Of a stretch of DNA of 64,000 nucleotides, positions 21,715 to 31,425 are shown in pieces; position 1 is the stretch's first letter, and each line of letters opens with the position of its first letter. Position numbers and translations under genes: made by a program. Source of the DNA: Plasmodiophora brassicae (taxonomy: Eukaryota > Endomyxa > Phytomyxea > Plasmodiophorida > Plasmodiophoridae); contig JASFAU010000003.1 in NCBI GenBank assembly GCA_039704465.1, positions 1,240,001 to 1,304,000 of the forward strand, given 5' to 3'. The notes beneath the pieces were generated by a model. The model was given only the letters and a program-made list of their open reading frames with translations, made no database searches and was not told where the DNA came from.

Positions 21715-22043
21715 CGTGATGTCGTAACGAAAATGTCTTTAAGATGTGGCCGATGAAGCTTTGATATTCCCACGGACGACAGTAGCTGCCCAGTGTGAGT
21801 CACCACAGATCCCATACTGTCACCAGCCATGCAGCGTGAATCACCGTTCAGTCACATCAAGAAGTGTTTGGGAACTGGACCTTCGCGGCTACACTACTGG
21901 TTCAGACGTGTACGTGATATGTGACCGTAGGGTGCAACGGGAAGTACAATAATTATATTGGCCTTATTAGCTGTTTCCTGCGCTGATCATACAGGCCAAA
22001 AACTATAACAGCAACACCAACAAACGACACCTACAAGAGAGTC
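21715..22043. other. Interval without a supported gene
   Basis: Lies upstream of the vWD-protein gene and at the 3' end of the NIPA-like gene. It is more AT-rich than its neighbours. No domain-bearing frame or repeat was seen. It presumably holds a promoter and a polyadenylation region. Confidence 0.4.
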
Positions 22044-23286
22044 TCAGTAAACATAAGCATTGAAGGTTACAGAGGACGCACCAACCACGACACCAAGAAT
22101 GAACAATAGTAGTTGAGCGGTGGATAGGGATGCCCCATCGTGATAGACAATCAGGCCACCGAGGACGTTAAACGCTTCCAAAGTGAGAGCAAATACTGGA
22201 ACGACGACGACTTGGTCGTAGGCCCGCAGAGCGATATTCAGCCAGTGGACTTGGCAGGAGCCAATGCAGATCATTGCAAGGGTCGTTATGTACAAAGGCG
22301 GACTCGTGAAATAGTTGGGCTCCCCAGGAGTGAAGCTCTCGCGTACCAACAAAGAAGTCGCCTCTTCGAAACAATCAGCAACCGGAAACGTAGATGAATA
22401 GCTGGTGATGTCTTACTTGCAAATAAGACTGTGAATGACCCCAGAATACCTGTGCACGCAGGTAACGCTACCGATAGGAAAACTTCACGGTCGAATGCTG
22501 CTGACGCCGATCGTGGAAGCCGGACCTTAGCGTCATCTTCTGGTGGCATATCCACGAATGGGCCTGATGAGCTGACCGGTAGCAGAGGGTCGTTAACTGA
22601 ACGCATTCGAAGATACTCATCAGGCGTGGAATCAAGTTCTTGACGCTGGACGGCCCGGACGACCAATACGAAAGTGAGTAGCAGTACAGCTACCGTACAC
22701 AGATAAATAATCCCCTCGGTGCTGAGCTCAAACAGCGATACGGCGGGCGCGGGGGAGCCAAACGCAAGACCACCAAGGGACCCGAACACAACAATCGCAA
22801 TGCCCAGGACTATAGTCCTATTCAACGGCTCATTCAACAGGCAGTACGAATTGCTGAAACGCAAAGCCGTTAGCGCATCAATTACGATGCACGTAAACGA
22901 ATATACAATACCTGGCGTTCCAGACAAGCGTCAACGACCCAACGGCAGCAACGTCAGACTGAGGCGCCAGAGACAGTCCCAGCTATCCAGAATGGAGATC
23001 AACTTGATGGTTGTTGATGACTGACAGACCAACAGCATACCGCATTGCAGATGTTACCAAGAAGGTACATTGAAACACCGGCAAGCCATAGTGGCTTTAG
23101 CCAATACGGTCCAGGCTGATTCCTTCGATGCGATATCTTCTGGATCGTCACGCCCGTGTTATCGACAATGCCGCCCTGACAATCCAGACGGCGTTCATCA
23201 GGCACATCCACAGTCGCAGGGTCGAGCCCGCGTTCGCGTACCAAGATGCATAGCGCCACACCGGCGATCGCCTGGGCGTCCAGCAT
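22044..23286 (-). CDS. NIPA-type magnesium transporter
   Basis: Several exons assemble to a multi-spanning protein of the NIPA/DUF803 family. The start is MLDAQAIAGVALCILGGIVD, then VTIQKISHRR and YWLKPLWLAGVSMYLLGN, then ICNALGLSLAPQSDVAAVGS and LTLVWNA. Later helices include NRTIVLGIAIVVFGSLGGLA, LSVALPACTGILGSFTVLFA, YITTLAMICIGSCQVHWLNI and VVVPVFALTLEAFNVLGGL. An acidic cytosolic loop with phosphorylatable Ser residues sits mid-protein. NIPA proteins move Mg2+ across plasma or endosomal membranes. ATG 23286 is chosen because the first helix begins directly after it. The intron after ALCIL is about 65 bases. Confidence 0.8.
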
Positions 23287-23505
23287 GGCGCCTCTGGTCC
23301 GCACGAATCTCCGATACCAATAAAGTTACGATACCGACACGACCTGGCAGCCAGATTCTGTCCGGTACTGATAGAGCACTGACATGCGCGGCCCTCCTTC
23401 CCGGCTTGCAAATGAAGATCACCGGAATGATTCGTTCAACGAATCTGTTATACGATATGTGAAAGTTCATCACCGTATAGAGCAGTAATAGAACAGAAGT
23501 GGTTG

Positions 23506-23871
23506 TTATTCGGGCTCGGTCGATTCCATGACGCTGCCCAGATACTGAAGGTACCGCTGTCTAGCTGCGTCTCGTGCGGCGTTCTGTCGTTGTTTCGACT
23601 CCAGGTCGAGAGCGCTGTGCACAACCGCTTGATGCTTAGGGTCGATACGCGGAGGAGGGGGTGTTAGCAGGGCAGCTCGCTCCTCGCTGGTCATAGTCTT
23701 GAACGCAGGGTCGGCAAGAACGTCATCGAGCGACGGTCGTTTGGTTAGGAAGCGGATCTGGCAGCGGTGGAAGGCCATGCGCAACAGCATCGGTCTGCGG
23801 GGATCCGCGAGACCGCGACGTATGTAGGTAGGTACATACCCGTCTCCTTCTGGCGGTCGCCAATTGACCAT
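23506..23871 (-). CDS. Small conserved-looking protein, function unknown
   Basis: A 121-residue uninterrupted frame with coding-like composition. It opens MVNWRPPEGDGYVPTYIRRG, has a central FLTKRPSLDDVLADPAFK, a Pro-rich turn (LLTPPPPRIDPKH) and a charged C-terminal helix (ESKQRQNAARDAARQRYLQY). There is no membrane segment. The basic N-terminal half and helical tail would fit a small mitochondrial ribosomal or respiratory-complex accessory subunit, but that is a guess. It is separated from neighbours by about 220-250 bases. Confidence 0.6.
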   Translation of the reverse strand: MVNWRPPEGDGYVPTYIRRGLADPRRPMLLRMAFHRCQIRFLTKRPSLDDVLADPAFKTMTSEERAALLTPPPPRIDPKHQAVVHSALDLESKQRQNAARDAARQRYLQYLGSVMESTEPE

Positions 23872-24128
23872 GCTGTGTGAATCGGACGCTGAAGACAGGG
23901 TATGCGTCTATCGTTGCAACTTCCATCGCTCGTCCTGCATTGGATGTCGTGGCAGAAATAATAGAGCAGCGACAAGATCCGTTACCCGGGTGGCCCCAGC
24001 TAAATGTGGTCACCAACCCTCGCTACTACTGTCCTGTCAATACTGCAAGCCATATGTATAGTATGGGGACCATTCCACGAACGCATTTATATCCCGCCTG
24101 ACGCTACTCTGACCGTGCTTGCGACATC

Positions 24129-24618
24129 TTAGCCGCCTGCCGCGCCACCGCCTCGTTGGCCATGGCTGGGTTCCATTGAAGTATCCTGCGGGAAAGTGAA
24201 TCGTCAAGCTTCGCAATGATGACGGGCATGGTTGACACCGTACACATGCCCAAGCTCTTTCCGGAGCGGTGCTTCGCGATCCATCGTCAGAACGATATCC
24301 ATGCAAGGCCGGATGCTTAGCGCCAGGCTGATTCCCAGTCCGCTGGCTCCACCGCCAGCAAACAGCGCCACCTTCTGCAACAGCGATATCATCGCCCCGC
24401 GACGAGCCAGTCCACCTGCGTTGACAGCAGCGTCACAACGGTGCAGGAAAACGCATCCATGCCAGACAGATTCCATTACCCATAGCAACGCCGACACCTG
24501 CGAGCCCCAGCCCCGTGCCGAGCGCGGCGTAACGCGCCACCAATCGCCTGCACTCGCGGACGCCGTCTCGCTCCAGGGCATGGGGCTCATAGGTCCACAC
24601 CCGCCTGATGACCTCCAT
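24129..24618 (-). CDS. Small membrane protein, two hydrophobic helices
   Basis: Three exons. An intron of 64 bases joins LAGVGVAMG to GLARRGAMIS, and one of about 61 bases follows RKELGH. The first helix is YAALGTGLGLAGVGVAMG and the second ALFAGGGASGLGISLAL. The Gly-rich helices suggest tight packing in a membrane, as in small mitochondrial or ER proteins. The C-terminal exon could be read in two frames. The one ending at 24129 follows from the GTGTAC donor. No family is assigned. It is divergent from the L51/S25-type gene, whose ATG lies 100 bases away. Confidence 0.55.
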
Positions 24619-24717
24619 TGGTACTACTCAGGTGACTGAAGCGGCGTCCCGCACAATAGTCCGACGTCCGCTGACGGTGTCCCCGTCGCCCCACCCGCCG
24701 CGCCGCCACCTCGGGAA

Positions 24718-25196
24718 ATGTCTCGACGTTTGATGCCGGTCCAGCGCATGTCGCATGTGCAGTTCCAAGAGTATCTTCGCGACTGGAAGCGCGAGCTGAA
24801 CCCGACAATCCGCAGCATCGCCGTCAAGTGGCCTGCGGGCATCAGGGCCGCTGCTCCTCGGTACCGTTGGTCCGTTCGTTTGTGTCAGAGTCCCGCCGTA
24901 TAACGTGTCGGTGCAGGATATTCGTCCGTGATTATTTACCTGTGCTCCAGTTTCACAACACGCACATCAAGTGGACGAGAACGAAAAGCAAGGACGTGGG
25001 TGTCCCCGAGATCATAGCGGAATTCAGTCAGGCGCAGACTGGTCGTACGACGGGCACGTGCTGATCCGCTAACTGTGTCGCAGATAATGGGCAGCATGAA
25101 TCGATCACGATGGAAGGCGTCCCAACTGCTCTGCAGATTTTCGACGCTGTTTCCGAGAAACTAGGCCGCCGTACTGCATCTGCTAATGAATCGTAG
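24718..25196 (+). CDS. Mitochondrial L51/S25/CI-B8 domain protein (mL43/mS25-like)
   Basis: Three exons, introns of 56 and 42 bases, the second with branch-like CGCTAAC. The spliced protein, about 125 residues, contains FQEYLRDWKRELNPTIRSIA, then IFVRDYLPVLQFHNTHIKW and a C-terminal helix GVPTALQIFDAVSEKLGRR. The thioredoxin-like fold with a LPxLxFHN strand and a following TKS/EIxxEF stretch is that of the ribosomal protein L51/S25/complex I B8 family. That family includes mitoribosomal mL43 and mS25 and complex I NDUFA2. Which member it is cannot be fixed from sequence alone. A basic N terminus (SRRLMPVQR) agrees with mitochondrial import. Confidence 0.7.
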
Positions 25197-25457
25197 AATC
25201 TGAATCGTACTTATAATACACGGTCATACCGCATCCAGCGCAACACGACGCTTGTGGGGCTCCCCACCCCACCTGCACTGGCGATGGTGTCTGCCAATGG
25301 CCAGATAACGACTGTGGACTGCGGTTTCAATCGCCAATGGGCTACGACGTATGTGGTCCTCCACATACCCTTGGTGCAGGTAGACGGACCCCGTGGACCA
25401 GGCAGGCCGGGCGTGCGCATTCATTCTGGGCAATTTTGTCGCGACGGGTTGCCCGTC

Positions 25458-27531
25458 ATGATCGTACGAGTCCAGGGTGCCAGCGGGCTGAAACGCATCG
25501 AGTTGCCGGGAGGCGTGACGTCAACCTGGGATGATCTATTGCGGCAGGTCAGAAGCGTAGCCGGGTCGGCTCTGCCTGTCGTAATCACCGCCTGTATAGA
25601 CGGCGTTGAAATTCGATATGCCGCTCGGGAAGTTCCGCCTGTCAAGGCGGCCTTTGCATGACCAAGAGGTACAGTACGCGTCTACCATCAAATCGTGCCT
25701 AATTTGGTTTTGCCAGGTTCTATCTGTGGACCCGTCTACCCCATTGGGATCAATTTCCATTGTTCATGGAACGATGCTGTATCTGTCGCCCGATCCTGAT
25801 ATTGTCGCCGCATCCAACCAGAAGCCGTCGTTCAAACTGACTCCTGAGTGCCAACATGGCCCGAAGGGGCGATGCCTCCACTGCTTGTCGAAACCCGCGG
25901 CGGATGCACCCCTTGCTTCGTGGCTTTGCACGCACCCACCGACTGCCTTCTGCCCGAAGTGTCTTCCTCCTGAAGAACCGTCACCGGAGTCTGCTTCACC
26001 TGCGACGAACGACATTGATCCATCCAAGCCTCTGAAGGTCGACATCATTCCATATGCGCAGTTCATGAAAGAGCGTCGGGCCATCTGCGGTTATAAGCAC
26101 TCTGCGTCAACAGTGTGTCCCAACTGTGCTCCACCGCCAAAGCTCGAATATAGCGGCAAGTCCAAGTGCGACCGTGGCCATCGTTCGACTCTGTAATCAG
26201 GTTCCCCATGACGTTCCATTGATTTGTCTCTCAGGACCTTGGCCACACGGCGTCTGTGGCAAGTGTGCTCCTCCGAATGCTGTTCTGCACTTGCAAAAGT
26301 ACAGGCACTGCGATGGAATATCGTTCAAGAACACCGCTGCTGGTGAGAAGTTTATAGCCGGTTGGAATGCGAACCCTGGCCTCCAGCAGGCCGCGATTCT
26401 ATTCGGACGTTTTATCGACGAGCCGACTACGACGGGAAACTTTGGAGCAATTCGTGCTGAGGTGGAGTGCCTTTACAAACCACCTCAGGAGTCTTTGCCG
26501 GATGGAGTGAATTTGCTCCGCGACACACAAGAAGCAAATGCTCTCAAAGTTGTTGCTGAGCTAGGCCTTGAACCGGTAGGGTGGGCGATCACGACGCTGC
26601 CTCGTGGTGGCAAGGAATATGGTCAGAAGCAATCGTTGTCTTTTTCGCCTAAATCTTACATGTCTTCTCTGTCAGGAGGTGACGTGTTCCTCTCTGGACG
26701 CGAAGTTCGTCAGGCAGCTCGCTTTCAGCTCAAGTAAACTGTGCCTTACGTGGCCGCATTCTTCTGCGTACTAATTGTAATCCCGTTTAGGTTTGGCAGT
26801 AACGCGGAACTAGGGCATTCGAGGTTCGTGACGATGGTGATTCAACACAACGAGCAAGGAAACATTGAACCGAAAGCGTATCAAATATCAGATCAAGGTA
26901 GCTCCGTTCGGCTGGTGTTTGAGGTTCTCTTATGGAGGTGTGCTGCCAGGTGTTGCGTTGGAGCGAGATGGCTTAATTGAGGAAGGCTCGTCGATCGGGT
27001 TTATTCGACCGAAGATGCCAAAGGTTTGCTTCTAGCTGATGTTGTCGACTGCTAATCACAAAGAGTCCATTAGAAAGGCGATCTCCTTGCCTCAATCATA
27101 TACAAGAACCGGATGCTTAAACCCGGTGAAGATTTGCTGCCCGATGAGCTGCTGGTTAAGGTGATCCCGATGCAACCATTCAACCCCCAGCCAATGTTCA
27201 AATATCAGGTTTGCAAATCGTCCTGTTTGCTGTATGTCGTTTTAACGTGAGGTAGCATTTCCCATTTGACGGTACCGATGTACACGTTGCTGCTCATCTT
27301 CAGCGTCACGCCAGAGAGCCTATCCATGTGGGTATACTTTCCAGGTTCTACGAGTACCTGCTAACGATTACTGAACAGGTCAAGTTCTCTGATTTCCTGC
27401 TTCTGCTATATCTGCCCCGCATTATGGACTGGAAACTCGTTCGCGAAATAATCCATGCTGTCAAAACCGGTGTCTCCCCCGAGCCATCTGTCGTCACCCA
27501 AATTGAGTACGCACTGAAAGCCTACACGTAG
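25458..27531 (+). CDS. NPL4: NPL4, cofactor of the p97/CDC48 segregase
   Basis: The protein opens with a ubiquitin-like domain (MIVRVQGASGLKRIELPGGV), joined by 52- and 48-base introns to RPLHDQEVLSVDPSTPLGSI and HGTMLYL. The NPL4 zinc-binding region follows (CQHGPKGRCLHC, then CTHPPTAFCPKC). The MPN-like NPL4 core contains GPWPHGVCGKCAPPN, YRHCDGISFKN, QAAILFGRFID, IRAEVECLYKPPQ, LGLEPVGWAITTLP, MVIQHNEQGNIEPKAYQIS and SSIGFIRPKMPK. The C-terminal end FSDFLLLLYLPRI closes the family architecture. NPL4-UFD1 delivers ubiquitylated clients to p97/CDC48 for extraction and degradation. ATG 25458 puts the ubiquitin-like fold at the very N terminus, as in homologues. Confidence 0.9.
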
Positions 27532-28128
27532 AATGGAATAGTAAAATTCAAGAGCACGTTTCGACACGCCGTTTGTGGCTTACGATCGCAGTGGGCTGCG
27601 GTACGCCTGGGTCCCCAAGCACGTCAAGAAGCGACCGGCATCTTCGCACGCAGATGTACCTTCTCTGTCCACCGGAAGCAGCCCCATGCAGTGATCAGTG
27701 CGTTCGCATTCGAACCGGCCTGCCCAGTCGGCCTTCCCGTAGTAATGGTGTGGATGGATGGGTGATGGAGGAGCCAAGTAACTATTCGCAGCAAGTCGAC
27801 ATCTTGTCCCGGAATGGCACAGCCGGGAACCATGCCGATAGAAAACAAACGTCATCAACCTCACCGATGCACCCATATACGTAAAGTCTGATTTGACGGG
27901 GGACCATGCCCCGCCCAAGGCTGTGACTGACGGGACCTTACCGTGACAACGAAGCCAATCGCCGCTCAACACCATGAGGCACCTGCTATCGTCAATACCC
28001 CACATTTTCAGCATCAAAAGGTCTGATGAACAATCTCCATTGGATCAGTATCATCATTTCGATCCGGCGCTCACGATGCGTACATAGCTTCGGATCCGCA
28101 CGGCGGACTCCGCAGATTGCGTGCGGCT
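27532..28128. other. Unresolved interval between NPL4 and NSUN2
   Basis: About 600 bases. A minus-strand frame 27580-28017 (beginning MMLKMWGIDDSRCLMVLSGD) contains a good 54-base GT-AG candidate intron (GTAAGG to TCAG) that keeps the frame, so a small minus-strand gene is possible. Plus-strand coding potential (SGLRYAWVPKHVKKRPA) is also visible near 27600. An upstream NSUN2 exon may lie here too. Nothing could be identified by family, so no gene is called. Confidence 0.3.
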
Positions 28129-30429
28129 ATGCGCGGAAAGCAGGCCTTCGTGCAGTACTACTCTGCCCAGCGCATCGTCGATGAGGAGCAGTGGGACGAC
28201 TTCACCGATGCGCTGGAGCGACCGTTGCCAATAACATTCACTGTGACGCGGCAATTTGCTGGAGGGCTGGGTCTGCACTTGCAAGATCGGTTGCGTGATG
28301 GCGCGTTCCCTGAGGTGCAGTGTCTGGATTGGTATCCGGACGGGTCGGCCTGGAAAGTCGTGACGCGCCGAGAGGAATGGTCACCTGAATTCAAAGATTT
28401 CCTTTTGGCTGCCACTGAATCTGGCTTGATCGTCCGGCAAGAGCTCGTTAGGTACGGCAAGTTCAACTTTAATCCTCTGTGTGCCCTTCCTTATCGTTTG
28501 GAACAGCATGATTCCTGCTTTATTGTTATGTCAGTCTACCGGTGATGACGCCATTCAATCCATACTCGACATGTGCGCCGCTCCAGGTGCGTTTTGCGTT
28601 TCTGTTTCATTTGTCGTCCTTATCTGACCGTTACCAGGTTCGAAGACGTCTCAGTTGCTACAATTGGTTCGCGAACGGACGACTGGATTGCCTTTTGCTG
28701 ACGACGGTGTCGTTGTTGCCAATGATATCAACGCCAATCGTTGCCAGTTGACGCTGAACCGCTTGAAGTGCACTGGAAGTTCTGCCCTAGTCGTGACGCG
28801 CTGTGATGCAACATGCTTCCCGACCAACACTTTGTTCGACCGGGTTCTTTGTGACGCTCCATGCACTGGCGACGGTGACCGTTCCTTGAGTTCTTTGGGA
28901 TCGTGCCTTTTGTGACAGTGGTCGTAGGCACTATTCGAAAGTCGCCCAAGATGATGTCAAGGTGGAAGAGCACATCGGGCACCAATTTGCACTGCCTGCA
29001 AATCAAGATCGCGACTCGTGCTTTTCAACTGACTAAGCCTGGTATACGATATCTGTCGTAATGGTTAATTTTGTTCTTACATCGCCCGTCAGGTGGCCGT
29101 ATGGTGTATTCGACTTGTTCGCTGAACCCAGTTGAGAACGAGGCTGTCGTGCAGTATCTTCTTCGCGAGTTCGGGAGCGCTATCGAGCTCGTCGACATGT
29201 CCAAGGCGCTTAACGGATTGCATCGATCTCCCGGGCTGTCCTCTGTTCGTCGGCGACCAACTGTGTAGACGAATGCGTCTTGACAGGGTTGTTGCAGTGG
29301 GAGGTCATGGCCGCAACAAAATCGTGTACAAAGCTGAGCTCCTTTAAAGACGTGCAATCTGCCAAGGATGCTGGGTTTGGAGGCAACTGTCCTTCCTCAG
29401 TCTTTCCCTTGCATGACAGCAGCCTTGAGTTGAGCCGGGCCATGCGTTTCGTGCCTCACCTGAATGATTCGGGTGCATGAGTCTCGCAGCGTAAGTGGTC
29501 GGGTTCATCTAACCGGTTGATGGGCTAGGTGGATTCTTCGTTGCTGTCTTTCAGCGCGTGCCTACATGCTCGCCGTTGGCTGATGCCCCTGTCGTGACAA
29601 GCACTATCCGGGGTTCAAAGTACGCGTTTGGCTGCCAGTGTCACATGGCGACACCTTTATTGATGCATTTACGTAGCGATTGTACCTTCACGCCGTTGCT
29701 GGAGGTCGACGGGGGTCGAGAAATGGCAGGTACACCCAATCCGTCGTTGATATCGCAGACCCAGGTTACTGAAACGACAACGCAGAAACTCTGCGTTCGT
29801 CTATGTCGTTAGCAGATACGTTCCCGATGAATCTGCTTCACGTGCTGAAACGTGATGATGGAGGAGAGAGTGGCCGCCGATCCAAGGTGTACATGCTGTC
29901 GCCCCAGGCGTTGGAGAAGACCAGGTTCCACACTGAAACCGAAGGTGAGAGTCGTCCAGACTGCGCATGACCCAGACCGTCCTGACAACAATCCGGTACC
30001 AGGGTTGATGCATTCCGGCGTTCGCGTGTTCGAACGAACCTGCAGAAAGGATTCGTCCCTGGACGATTTCCGTATCTGCTGGGAAGGTCTCCCTCATGTG
30101 CTCCCTCATATGAACCCGGATGAGAGAATTCGACTCATTCCGCCATCGACATTCAGGGCGCTGCTCCATTCGCATGCGGTCTGTTCACCGGATCCCAACC
30201 ACCTCGTCAGGCAACAACGTTCGCTAACCCCCACCGTGCGTCGTAGGTCCCTATCGATTCCCTGTCGGGGTTACGCGACGCGCTGGACGGGGCCCTGCTC
30301 GGCAACATTGTGCTCCAGAGTGAGTTCCGGGGGCATCGCGTCAGCGTTGCCGCCCGATACGGGCGCGTCTCGGTCCAGGTGCAGAACCGCGGGGCGCTGT
30401 TCCGCTACCTGGCCCGGATCCTCGACTAA
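28129..30429 (+). CDS. NSUN2: NSUN2-like tRNA/RNA cytosine-5 methyltransferase
   Basis: About nine exons reconstruct an NSUN2-type enzyme: FVQYYSAQRIVDEEQWDDF, LDWYPDGSAWKVV, ILDMCAAP then GSKTSQLLQLV (SAM motif I), VVANDINANRCQL, DRVLCDAPCTGDGTIRKSPK (catalytic PC motif), RAFQLTKPGG, RMVYSTCSLNPVENEAVV (second catalytic TC motif), SGGFFVAVFQRV, and an NSUN2-specific C-terminal part (FPMNLLHVL, SGVRVFERTCRK, ICWEGLPHVLP). It would methylate cytosines in tRNA. The splice TGDG/TIRKSP exactly restores the family motif. A start upstream of 28129 is possible, since NSUN2 proteins usually carry some 30-50 further N-terminal residues. Confidence 0.88.
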
Positions 30430-30606
30430 TAGACGACGACGTTGCCGGCACCGTCCGCACGTGTCCCTTCCTCTATCGGTGCCAGCAGAACGATAGCGCG
30501 CGTCGACAGTGAGGTAGCTAGCGGTCGTCGTGCGGTGCCGGTGCGGTTGCGAGACGCGCCCGGATTGGGCGCAGTTCGACCAAGGCGGGTTCGCGTCGGC
30601 GCCGGG

Positions 30607-31380
30607 ATGGACGCCGTGCGGCGGGCGTTCGCCCAGTACTTCATGACGGTGGGCGTGGCCCGCGAGCTCCATGTCAAGAAGGAGTACAAGCTGATCCTGG
30701 AGATGTTCGCGTCGCCTGCGTCCGCCGACGGATGGAAGGACGCCATCGGCGCCATCAATCGCGTTCGTCCCGCGCGCCATCCGTCCCTGGTGGTCGACCT
30801 GACGAATCGCGCGTGTGTAGGACCTTCAGGTCATGAACATGGCGATTCGGGCGAGCGTGTCAGAGGTCAATGGGCACGTCTACTGGGCCCTCGCCACAAC
30901 GTCGAACGTCGGCGAATGCGCGCCCGCGCCCCCGATCGTATTGCGGTGACTGATGGATGCGCTGTGCAGGACGAGATCGCCAAGATGTCGCTACATTTCG
31001 ACCAGAAGGAGCTCGAGTTCTTCCGAGCGGTTGTGCACGCGATCATAGACGCGGGTGGGTCGTTGCCGAAGGCATCGATCCTGGACCTGCGTCAGTCCAG
31101 TGAATCGGCCATCATGGCCTGCCGGTTGTCAGCGCAGGACGTGGAGCGCGTTGTCAACGACCTCATCATGAGGAGGTGGCTTCGCGAGGACAAGGATGGC
31201 AACTACCTGCTGGGCGAACGCACCTACATCGAGATGCGGCCCGTCTTCGAGCAGATGTGCGGCGAAGGACGGATCCCCAAGTGTGCCAGCTGCCAGCGGT
31301 ACTGCATTCTTGCCAGCGACCGTGGCATGCACTTCCACTGCCAGGACAGGATGGACCGCAACGACGGTCGCGTTCAGTAG
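30607..31380 (+). CDS. NSE1: NSE1-like subunit of the SMC5/6 complex
   Basis: Three exons with introns of about 67 and 62 bases. MDAVRRAFAQYFMTVGVARE starts the first winged-helix region, followed after splicing by INRVMNMAIRASVSEVNGHV and YWALATTSN. The core DEIAKMSLHFDQKELEFFR and VVHAIIDAGGSLPKASILDL is the most characteristic NSE1 block. A WRLRED-like segment (MRRWLREDKDGNYLLGERTY) precedes a Cys-rich end (CASCQRYCILASDRGMHFHC), a reduced version of the RING-like domain that partners NSE3. NSE1 acts with SMC5/6 in DNA repair. The C-terminal zinc domain looks truncated compared with usual NSE1 proteins, so its E3 function is uncertain. Confidence 0.8.
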   Translation: MDAVRRAFAQYFMTVGVARELHVKKEYKLILEMFASPASADGWKDAIGAINRVRPARHPSLVVDLTNRACVGPSGHEHGDSGERVRGQWARLLGPRHNVERRRMRARAPDRIAVTDGCAVQDEIAKMSLHFDQKELEFFRAVVHAIIDAGGSLPKASILDLRQSSESAIMACRLSAQDVERVVNDLIMRRWLREDKDGNYLLGERTYIEMRPVFEQMCGEGRIPKCASCQRYCILASDRGMHFHCQDRMDRNDGRVQ

Positions 31381-31425
31381 CCCGAGTGTACCAACGCGCA
31401 ACACCGTTTCGTTATCGCCTGCCAT

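Noticed and set aside
30442..30606. N-terminal extension of the NSE1-like frame
   Set aside because: The extension is Arg/Pro-rich with no family similarity and no ATG; the NSE1 winged-helix region begins at ATG 30607.
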